Below are positions 25,216 through 33,563 of a DNA stretch of 64,000 nucleotides, one piece after another. Made by a program: the position numbers and the translations under genes. A model generated the notes under the pieces. It ran no database searches. It was given only the letters and a program-made list of their open reading frames with translations, and had not been told where the DNA came from. Source of the DNA: Pyxicephalus adspersus (Eukaryota > Chordata > Amphibia > Anura > Pyxicephalidae); NCBI RefSeq assembly GCF_032062135.1, contig NC_092860.1, positions 67,576,236-67,640,235 of the forward strand. Direction: 5' to 3'. Each line of letters opens with the position of its first letter. Position 1 is the first letter of the stretch.

Positions 25216-25748
25216 TGGTTGTTGTGAGCGAACTTCGCCCATGGTAGCAGTGCTACCCAGTCATCATTATGGACAGAAACAAGGGCTCAGAGATATTGCT
25301 CCAGGGCTTGATTAACTCTTTCCGTCTGCCCATTAGTCTGCGGGTGATATGCTGAGGAGAAGTCCGCAGAGATGTCCAGGGATTTGCAAAAGCCTTTCCA
25401 AAAGCGAGAGGTAAATTGCACCCTACGATCAGAAACAATATGCGCGGGCATACCGTGAAGCCTAAAAATTTCACGAATGAAGACTGGCACCAATGCTGCT
25501 GATGGTAACGCTGGTAGGGCTACAAAATGGGCCATTTTGGAAAAGCAATCCACAACCACCCAAATGATCAGGTGACACCAAGGCTCCTTAAGAATGGGCA
25601 GAGGAAGAAGTGGTCCTGCTGGGGCACAAGTAGACGACTTGGTTTGAGCACAAACAGCATAGGCCTTGACGTAGTCCGTCACAGTAAAGACGAGAGAGAA
25701 GGGTGAAAGTTCTGTGAATGCCGGGGGGGCCAGACAGTTTGGAGACAT
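25216..25748 (-). pseudogene. Ty3/gypsy integrase core, defective
   Basis: Integrase joins retrotransposon DNA to the chromosome. The frame shows the end of the zinc-binding region (VTDYVKAYAVCAQTKSS, where the first Cys of the usual pair reads Tyr), then LPILKEPWCHL joined straight to WVVVDCFSKMAHF. The segment between these, which normally carries the first catalytic Asp (MDF block), is absent. The second Asp block is present as HIVSDRRVQFTSRFW and the Glu block as YHPQTNGQTERVNQALEQYL. A TGA near 25286 follows, and the same frame continues as DDWVALLPWAKFAHNN to about 25216, where it meets the insert's end. The missing Asp, the stop and the truncation make it inactive. Confidence 0.9.
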
Positions 25749-25779
25749 GTGTCCAACTTAATATTTTGGTGCGGAGTTG

Positions 25780-26005
25780 GGGAGGCCCCAATGTTTTTTT
25801 GCAGTGCAGAGGCCAATGGTACTGCAGGAGACTGGGCCAGGACTGGAGGTTCAGCAGGTGCACTGGAGGGGACCAGAAGCTGATCCAAGTGGGTGGTGAG
25901 CACATGGAGCTGGCGGAGTACCTGGGTTCGAGTGGCTTGCTGGATGTCCATCCTCTGGGCGAGTAATTGGTTGGGGTCTGCGGAGGTCTGTGAGGGTGTA
26001 TACAT
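25780..26005 (-). pseudogene. gag-like N-terminal fragment of the Ty3/gypsy insert
   Basis: From an ATG at 26005 the frame includes QRMDIQQATRTQVLRQLHVL and a proline/alanine-rich stretch (SSAPAEPPVLAQSPAV). This resembles the coiled, heptad-like start followed by a P/A-rich linker at the N-terminus of many vertebrate Ty3/gypsy Gag proteins. It stops being recognisable at about 25780, before any capsid domain or CCHC zinc knuckle, and integrase-derived sequence follows. Assignment rests on position and composition, so it is less certain than the integrase. Confidence 0.5.
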
Positions 26006-28069
26006 GGTTCATGCAAACTGTCATCCCGGGAGCGACAGAACCACTAGGGGGTGCTTTGGCTTGCACGGAGGTGGTGTGGGCCCTGAGAAGGGCCAAGGTG
26101 CACAGTCTAAGCAGTAACCAGGTTTTCTCTGGTGCCTCTGATGGTGAGGATGTTGCACCACTGGTTACTGCCAGGTTGCAGTTCTTGGGCACACCAAGGT
26201 GGGCAAAGCACAGTACCATGGGTTAATAGCCAGGGATCCAGGAGACAGCCTGCAATGACACAGAGGCCACTGTGGGCACAAGGAACACTGGAGACACTGG
26301 AAACAGCAGGAGGTACAGGTGATGCAGGGATATCCACAGGCAGACAGGAACACAGGAACTGTACAGGAAAGTTGTCTAGGAACCAACAAACGAAGGGTTA
26401 ACACAGAAGCAGGACACAAAAAACACTGAATTAAGCAGCAGGTGTACAGGAACTGGATCACAGAATTCGGGAACTCGAGCCACTTAGTATAGACTTGTTG
26501 CAGGAACAAGAAATACAGTTTGTGAGCTAGCTAAATAGCCAGGTCTGATTATGAGGCTTTTTCCTGATTGGCCAGCAGATTGGACAGAGTTGATAAAGCT
26601 TGGAAACAGAGGCACGCCCAGCATTGGAACTGCAAGCATGCGCAGGAGAGTGATGCCTGTGCTTTAGTGAGGAACTGGAACGTGTGACAGAAAGATGGCT
26701 TGGCAGAAAATGCACCTTTATGCTCATATTGCAACCAAGCATTTTGTAGCTCTCCAAGAGTTTCTGGACAATTTCTGTGTATTTATTTGCTTAAATCCTT
26801 GACAATGGCTTTGAATGATAACCAAGCATTATTTTCAACTTCTGACATTGTCCTGATGAAATGTTCATCTTTGATGAACTATGGATCTATGGACCATCAA
26901 ACACATCTGCCTTAATTTTTTCAAATGACAGGCTAGGAAATGGCAAAATGAGGTACTTGAAACAGTCTCCTTCAGTTGGCAAAGTTTTAACGAACTGCTT
27001 CATCAGACCCAGTTTTGTCTGCAGAAGCGGGAATATAATATTCTTTCTATCAACAAGTGGCTCATGTAGAATGTTTTTGTGCAGATCTTGGAGGCCAATT
27101 TCTTTCCACCCAATGCCTCTCACGAACTCTGCTGTCCCACATGCACAGATTACAGGGATACTTGGTGTATCCGCGTTGCTGACCAAGAAGGTCAACACAG
27201 ATGACCCAATTGTGTTGGTAATATTGCAACAACTCAATGACAATCTTTTTATGTCTGCATATTCTTCACAAGGAGAAACTGAGTGGCCAATTGGGACTGC
27301 CCCAAATATATTGCCATTATTAAGGAGGACACACTTAAAGCTCCGCTTTGAGCTATCGATGAATAGTCGCCATTCAGTTGAGTTAGATTGGAATTCCCAA
27401 TTCCTCCAGTTTGTCAGTTCTAAAGTACTGTATAAATGCAATTTCCTGGTTCGAAAGTACGATACCTTTGTTCCTTTTTCAAGTAAGTTTTTTTCACGCA
27501 GTCTTGATGCTAGGTGTTCTGAAGCCTTCTACGATAGTCCTAAATCACGCGCCAAATCACTCAACTCACCTCTTTAATTTCAAACTCTTCATCATTGTTG
27601 TCACCTAGTTCATCACCATAATGATGTTCTTTAAGAGAGGGTAGTATAACCAAAACCGGCACTGGGATTTTATCTGAATGAGCCACTAGGCGTATAGCCG
27701 ATGGTAGACTAGGATATTCTATGTTACATTTATTTTTCTTGGTATATCCTAAAGATTTCACTATAGAAAAGTAACAGTCACTGAAATTATCTCCTGGCTC
27801 TTGCCAAACCATAGGTATACCAAATGGCATCTTATCACGTGTTCCCTTTGTCCACATCGGTAAACCCTCGACAAACTGTTTGCACACCTTATGAGGAGCC
27901 CAAGGGTTATCTTAATCACCAAGTTTAACTTGAAATATGACAAATAGGCTTGCTCTACAAATGTGCTGATGTTCGCCCTTTGACTGGGAATGGTGAAACT
28001 GCCACAGATATAACAAAATGAATCAGGGTTGTTTAGGCTCTTATGAGAAGAAACAGCTGAGCCAGACAT

Positions 28070-29355
28070 GATCTGAAAGAAAGGAAATATGTGTGTATGT
28101 AGAAAAATAGATTTTGCTTATTCACTATGTAGAGCAGCGCACAACCTCTGACCACACTGTCTTGCATGTAAATAAATAGCCTATACAAATCCACGCTACA
28201 GTAATCACATTATTATAAGCGGTAGAGAAAAAACCTGACTTGATAGAAGAAAACTAACTGCACTCTCAGAACCAGCATACCTATTTTAGTGTAAATAGGC
28301 TTGTAAAAAATTGAAGTCAACAAAAAATTTGTTCAATTTTGTTTCCCAGTGAGGAACTAGGTCCCACAGCCTCTTACTATAAAAGGGTGGATTTCCAACT
28401 AAACTTCTTTAAACCAAATTGCAGGCAGGTACTTATTGCAAAAGGGGCACCTTTGTTGCTTCTATCAAGACCTGAAGAACTGAATCAGTTAAAGATGTTC
28501 GCCCAGGCAATGAAGCAAGGACTTATATTAGGGAAAACAAACTGAGACAGCAACATGGAGGAGGATGGGTTTTTGTGGGCAGGTTGGCAGTCTATATAAT
28601 TGGGGGGTAGTCATTGTGGGCTATCTCCTGTCATGGAGATCTAATGGCTTTAAACCACTGACCGAAAAGAGTTATGCAGTTTAGTTCTCATTTTTATTGA
28701 ACAGACAGCCAAGTTTCTCGCATTTCCAGAAGCAGGTTAAAAACTAAATTACTATATTTCTCATAGCACATGGTTTTTTTAAGAGCAATACCAACATAAG
28801 AATGCAATTGTGGAGCTAATAATGATATCCACTAAATGACACAGGAAAAATCATCACTAGAAATCAAAATCAAATAAAACTCCATCCCCAAAGGAAATTG
28901 AGAAGTCTAGGAGATTAGGAACATATAAAAAAAGTGATTGCTCGTGCTCCTGTAGCTTGCAGGCCAACCCCAGACAATTTATATCCTAAGCTTCCTCCTG
29001 CTTTGTTGCCCACCAATTCCTCTCCCCTAACTTGTGGGACAGAGACTTCTTCTATCCCTCGACCTACAGCCCTGGCTTCCTCTGGCCCACAGATTCTGCC
29101 TTATCACTCCAAGGGCCTGGAATAATTCTAGCAGATGTAATCAATAAAAGTTCTTCAGTGGTCACAGTCTTCCTCCTTCCTTATCCTTTTAAATTCAAGT
29201 GGCAGGAAAAAAAAGGGGGTATAGGCACAAAAATCAATAGGCCACTTAAAAATGTCAGGCCTTCTACCGGTTTACATTATATATCCTGCCATGTTTGTCT
29301 CTGTGTGTGTCCCCAGGACCTGCAGGAACCAGCCAGGGGATTTTTTTTAAAGTTT
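28070..29355. other. Unassigned sequence between the pseudogene and the TTAA elements
   Basis: No gene is recognisable. A pyrimidine-rich stretch at 28934-29125 is open in one plus frame and would give a Pro/Ser/Thr-rich peptide, but nothing identifies it. The part next to 28069 may belong to the 5' flank of the pseudogene's parent element. Confidence 0.5.
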
Positions 29356-29444
29356 TAAGCGACCCTGAGTGTGACTCAGGATTACCTTTCATTGCAGGTA
29401 AAATCCACCCCGAGTCACACTTGGGATTACCGCTAGGGGGTTAA
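29356..29444. mobile_element. Right end of a TTAA-flanked element
   Basis: CTGAGTGTGACTCAGGATTA, CCCCGAGTCACACTTGGGAT and TACCGCTAGGGGGTTAA match the right end of the element at 7359-7734 in order and spacing. The final TTAA is at 29441-29444. I could not locate the matching left end, so this copy may be truncated. Confidence 0.55.
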
Positions 29445-29646
29445 ATAAAAACAAAGTTTTTGCTGCAACTCACGCTTTAAATTTTGTTTTCTGTAATACT
29501 TCTTTTCCACCAGTGGATTCCGCCATTGTTTTACTTACTCTAGAGGTCCAAGTGGTCATGATCAGTGGTAAAACTACACACCGTGGGCTCTGAGTACTAC
29601 TGCAGTGAACATGCCATGCTACATGTTATATGTGTACCGCTTAGAG

Positions 29647-29740
29647 CAGTGGTGCCCAACCTTTTTTCATTTGGAGGTCGCTGTTGACATTGAGATAAAA
29701 CTCGCTGACCACAATGCAAACAAACATTTAAGATGTATGT
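29647..29740 (+). mobile_element. hAT-like 5' terminal fragment
   Basis: CAGTGGTGCCCAACCTTTTT followed by TTTGGAGGTCGC resembles the CAGTGGTTCCCAACC-type ends of hAT (Charlie-like) transposons. It runs directly into the TTAA element at 29741, so that element may have landed inside it. A matching 3' end was not found. Confidence 0.5.
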
Positions 29741-30143
29741 TTAACCTCCCTGGAGGTATTGGCAAGTGTGGCTCGGGGTTCATTTTCATTACCAAAAGCA
29801 GTAAACCCGAGCCAGACTTGGGGTGGAATTGCCAGGGAGTCTTTAAGTTCTACCTGGTCCCCACGTTCCCGCGGCATCCTCCAGCGGTGCCTGTGGCATT
29901 CTACCAACGATGCGCGCGGCATCGTCCAACAATTCCCGGCATCTGTGTCCCCAGTGTGTGAACGTTGGAGAGGTGAGGCCAGGGAAAGCAAATGCCGGCC
30001 GGGTCGTGTGAGCGTGCGGCTTGGGTGGGGGGACATGCGACTGAAAGGCAGGACCAGGCGGAAGTTTGAAATAATAAATATTTTTCACTGTACTGCTTTT
30101 ACATTTAAAAATACTTATTATTCAGACCACCAGGGAGGTTTAA
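29741..30143. mobile_element. TTAA-flanked non-autonomous element
   Basis: TTAACCTCCCTGG at 29741 and CCAGGGAGGTTTAA ending at 30143 are inverted termini with TTAA at both edges, a piggyBac/Kolobok-like target site. Its first 107 bp form a second, inner inverted repeat (CCTCCCTGGAGG... to ...GCCAGGGAGTCTTTAA), so the left end alone can fold as a hairpin. The centre is GC-rich. Frames through it are incidental. Confidence 0.7.
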
Positions 30144-30187
30144 AGTAGAATAATTTTAATTTAAAATGAATTTCAATTGAAACGTTT

Positions 30188-30538
30188 CTAGTTACCATAA
30201 CGTACAATGTGCACCAAAAAAAGGAATGACAAATCAGGAACTTCTGCAATGTGTGAAAGTAGTAGCATGATATGATGGTTAAAAAATATTATTGGTAAGG
30301 GGGGGGGGGGGGGTTGGCAAAAGGCATTTTGCACTGGCTTACACATTTCCAGTTGCCAACATTTCTCTGTTCCAGAAAAATTGGGGTTCAGAGAAGGTAA
30401 GTGGCCGGCTATGTGTAACAGGTACTCCACCAGCTGCTCAGCATCTGCAGATTTGATTCCAGGCGGTAGTGAGCGGTACTGAGCGTCTCCCCCTAGGCAG
30501 GGTACAATGGCATGACGAAGGGGTAACCGCAACCTCAC
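30188..30538 (-). other. Unrecognised open frame containing a 16-G run
   Basis: The minus frame reads GGDAQYRSLPPGIKSADAEQ, LVEYLLHIAGHLPSLNPNFS, a poly-proline tract from the G16 run at 30299-30314, then a hydrophobic tail. The N-terminal 70 residues have protein-like composition and could be a fragment of a transposase or another element gene. I cannot name a family. It sits next to the hAT-like end, which may or may not be related. Confidence 0.25.
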
Positions 30539-30543
30539 TGCCA

Positions 30544-31258
30544 GTCTGATCGCAGCCTTGAATTTTTAATAATGAGCAAGCATATATTTCGGGCACCACA
30601 GCACAGAGCAAATTGGCATTATCCTAATGCTCATTGACATGGAAGTGGCCCCCGGGGATCCTTAACATGTGAACTTAATTTGGGGACCCTCGTCTTGTAA
30701 TAGACCCCCTTAATGTGAAAATATCCCTGATTGTTATTAGGATTTTATGTTTGAGACCCTGTATCTGGCATGCTTGTTATGTTTAGGGGGCTGGGTTTGG
30801 TTTAGTAGCAGCCCTGAGGGTCACCTGTGTACCCTGAAAAGATAATAAGATATTAATATATTAAGATTTATACGTTGGGAGTATTGCCTGCTGCATGGAC
30901 ACAGACACAGCTCTCTAGCTGCTGCTGCTGGGTTTATCTCACAGTACAAGGTGGGCGCATAAGGAGCAGCACAGCTTATTGCTGGGGTCTAAATTACATG
31001 CCCACTCTTAGGGTGTTAACACTGAGCATTCTCAGGAAGTCTCTTATTCTGGTAGCACGATCTCACAGAGAAACATAGGAGATGCACAGACCCTATCCTC
31101 CGCAAGACAACTTGCAGAGAGGGAATGAGCAGAAGGCAGGATCTGGCAGCAGGGCCGTAAGTTGGGCACCCTTGGCTTACAGCAATAGTAAGGACTGCAC
31201 CCCACTTATGCTTGGAGTGGAACCCAGCCAAAAATATATACCACAAAACTTTTCCTGG
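30544..31258. other. Unassigned non-coding sequence
   Basis: No gene or recognisable repeat is visible. Base composition is somewhat GC-richer than average for the window. Confidence 0.5.
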
Positions 31259-31292
<34 letters not shown>

Positions 31293-31313
31293 TTATATTT
31301 ACACACACACACA
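31259..31313. repeat. Compound microsatellite (AT)n-(GT)n-(AC)n
   Basis: (AT)11 is followed by GTGTGTGTGTGT, eight bases, then ACACACACACACA. The GT and AC blocks are complementary and could form a short hairpin. Peptides predicted through it are artefacts. Confidence 0.9.
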
Positions 31314-32226
31314 GATGAGCTCTTTACCTTTGTATGTCTATTTCTTGGCATTATGAGACTAATTCCCTCATTTTCACATTTAAATTACCCCCATACATTT
31401 TTTTTCTTGAATATCCAGGATGTATTATTCTTGGGATACCCTACTCTAGCACTAGGAGGCTCCACATTTCTAGTACATGCCAGCCGCCTTTTGACGGTTG
31501 CTCCAGTAATGTTGTGTGACATTTGTGGTTAGTATAAAATATGGGACAGTCTTAGCAATTGTGGGGTAATAAAGATACATCTCAATGCAAGTAGGAATGT
31601 TCATTTTTCATTAGTGCTGGCCTCCATTAAATGTTCATAATATTTGCCTTGACATTGTGACACAATAACTGATTTAATATTCTAATGATGACACACATTA
31701 GACTTTGGCAGCAGCAATGATGTTCTGAATGACCTCATTTAACAACGCAGACAATTCCTTGCCGTGACTCACATCTGATTTTCTTTTTACGAAGCATGAG
31801 TGTAAAGAAAAAAAAAAGAATTTCAGGAAATGTCAGCAGACGTAAAAAGTAAAAACAGGGGGAATGACAAAAAGAGGGCAGCGGTGGAATAGTAAAGAAT
31901 CCCTTCTCCAGTTCTGAAGGGCTTGGTAATTTTGGCAACCAATGTGGGCGGGGAAATGAATGGGACTACAGGCATATTAAGCTTGTCAGTTCTCAGTTGC
32001 TCAGACTTGCAAAAGGGTTTTCCTTAACCTGCAAGCTGTCGCTTTCTTTTTTATGTGCTTCAGTTGCTTCCATTGCACAAGCTAAAAAACCTATATTATA
32101 ATTAAACCTCCTAGACAAGCGACTTCCTTATAGCAGTACCTACAAGCAAAAAAATCTCCAGGAATTTACAAGATTCAAGGTGGAATTTTTTTAAAGAGCT
32201 CAAGTGCATTCAAAAAGCCTTGAAAT
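31314..32226 (+). other. Possible 5' untranslated/promoter region, otherwise unassigned
   Basis: No repeat is recognised. The part from about 31700 to 32226 is less AT-extreme and lies just upstream of the candidate first coding exon, so it may contain its promoter and 5' UTR. No TATA box in a convincing position and no CpG island is seen. Confidence 0.3.
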
Positions 32227-32281
32227 ATGATCGCTTTAGTGCTCCCATGGATATGCATGTTAATTGTGAACTCCTTGACTC
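32227..32281 (+). CDS. Candidate first coding exon encoding a signal peptide
   Basis: ATG at 32227 has A at position -3, which fits the vertebrate start context. It opens the frame MIALVLPWICMLIVNSLT, 18 codons plus one base. The product has no early charge but a strongly hydrophobic core ending in small or polar residues, like a secretory signal peptide. At 32282 the sequence becomes GTAAGTAAT, a near-perfect splice donor, which would leave a phase-1 junction. Short first coding exons made of a signal peptide and followed by very long introns are common in vertebrate receptor and cell-adhesion genes. I cannot name the gene, and no convincing second exon is seen in the following 31 kb. A chance ATG-hydrophobic-donor arrangement remains possible. 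Confidence 0.4.
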
Positions 32282-33477
32282 GTAAGTAATATTCTTTGTA
32301 TGTCTTTTAGGTGAATGCATGCACAGGTTTAACAGCAGTTTAAAGGACATTGTCCTTAGCACAAAAATGACAACTGTGAACTTACTAAGCACTGAACATT
32401 TGCTGTAAACTGTACCAATAGAGGAATCATTTTTTACTGATATATCAATTTTTCTGTTATGAGTTACAAGTTATTCTGTACATTGAAACTGTTTTTTTTG
32501 TTAGGTTTATATTTAAATTGTAATTTACTCCTTGGCTTATATAGCAGTGCTTTAAAATGTTGCTCTGATTTGAAAATTATTTATATGTTAACAGCAACAT
32601 AAAAGTGTTTTGGACTGTAATAATGCTTTACAAATAAAAAAGTTAATAAATTGCCATCCTCCCATCGTAAAATGGAGATAGAGATGAAAGCACCAGATAC
32701 AAGACTGTACATATAAACAGTAGTGGTACTGCTCTCAGCTGTTAAATGAAGTTTAGAACAAATGCAGTTTTTGAACAGGCTTTGTGAAATTGAAAGGGTA
32801 CATCCACATAAATCCCTCTGCCTGAGGATTGCCAGTGTTTCCGTTGTGCCTCTTAAATGCAAGCTGAAGTTATTGTTTTAAAGCATAGTGAAAATATACA
32901 AAGCTGCAAGATTTGCTTTATAGTTAGGAAACGCAAGATCACGTGTACCAAAAAAAAGTCTATTTGGTCTGTGTTTAAAATGACTTTTCCAACTGATGTT
33001 CATGTGAAACAGGGGATGTAAAGGGGATCTGCAGGAAAACTACAAGTTTTTGTCTAAATTCCTGATTTGACTTGGTTGAAGGAAAGCAGAAAATGTAATC
33101 TTCCTTGAGGTTTTTGGTAAGAGGGGTAAGCTGTTGCCTGCAGGAACATATTAATTGGAACAATAAATGGGAAACAGTTTTAAGTAGCATGGACAAGGAT
33201 GATGAGTAGCAAATAAGGCAGTTTAGGTATCTGCGTAGTCCCACTTCTGCTCACTGTCTTCACTCATTCATTCATTCTTCATTCATCCTTTACATTTGAC
33301 AAACAGCAGGTTCATTAATCATCTCTGGGCATCACTTGCAATTTCTAAACACTGGAATTAGCATTGCATGCATAATTAATGCTTGTATGTGTCAGTATGA
33401 TAGGAGGCACATGATACGTTATTTTGTATTTGTAATATTAAATGTAAATATTTGAGAGTGTAAAGGTGGCATACATG
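32282..33477. other. Unassigned sequence (putative intron)
   Basis: It begins with the GTAAGT donor and has no recognisable gene or repeat, apart from a short ATTC run near 33265-33285. Confidence 0.45.
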
Positions 33478-33496
33478 GAATATATATATAAATATA

Positions 33497-33560
<64 letters not shown>
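33478..33560. repeat. (TA)n microsatellite
   Basis: About 80 bp of nearly pure TA with two small interruptions. Reading frames through it on both strands give Tyr-Ile repeats and are artefacts. Confidence 0.95.

Positions 33561-33563
<3 letters not shown>

Larger units (their letters stand above)
25198..26689 (-). mobile_element. Internally deleted Ty3/gypsy-type LTR retrotransposon insert
   Basis: On the minus strand the insert begins TGTCACACGTTCC at 26689 and ends GAGCATTACA at 25198. The plus-strand 5-mer GAAAG flanks both sides (25193-25197 and 26690-26694). Removing the insert and one 5-mer restores the host reading frame (HLS-NFPENLG), which proves the boundaries. The order inside is an LTR/leader-like region (26689 to about 26010), a gag-like N-terminus, then directly an integrase core with no capsid, protease, reverse transcriptase or RNase H. 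The expected 3' LTR is missing: integrase sequence runs to within about 20 bp of the end. Later deletions therefore removed most of the element. A candidate primer site could not be identified with confidence. Confidence 0.85.
24976..28069 (-). pseudogene. Broken gene of an uncharacterised multicopy protein family, split by a retrotransposon insert
   Basis: The minus strand reads from an ATG at 28069: SLNNPDSFCYICGSFT (Cys-containing N-terminus) and STFVEQAYLSYF. A one-base shift near 27930 and an in-frame TAA near 27910 follow. Then come DNPWAPHKVCKQFVEGLP, PFGIPMVWQEPGD and PVPVLVILPSL to about 27580. After another shift come ELSDLARDLGLS, a TAG near 27530, and KASEHLASRLREKN. Next are TEWRLFIDSSKRSFK, AVPIGHSV, KLGLMKQFVKTLP and DVFDGP. 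Shifts near 26880 and 26800 surround FIKDEHFIRTMSEVENNAWL. NMSIKVHFLPSHLS meets the insert at 26689. Beyond it, NFPENLGAVSDEQGERFHQD and MMADYCWSIRRDCLN lead to a stop at 24976. I recall similar predicted proteins, about 550-600 residues, annotated as uncharacterised in many arthropods and some vertebrates. That is memory, not a search. No biochemical role is known to me. Fragments also continue past the stop, so the full unit may reach about 24650. Confidence 0.8.

Noticed and set aside
26165..26509. A Cys-rich 114-codon minus-strand frame
   Set aside because: It lies in the LTR/leader-like part of the retrotransposon insert and its Cys content comes from TGC/TGT-rich repeats.
26861..27577. 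A 238-codon plus-strand open frame
   Set aside because: It is the antisense shadow of the minus-strand pseudogene. The minus strand carries the conserved blocks and the plus frame has none.
29605..30148. Several 80-130 codon frames on both strands
   Set aside because: They run across the TTAA-flanked element's GC-rich centre in overlapping frames and match no protein.
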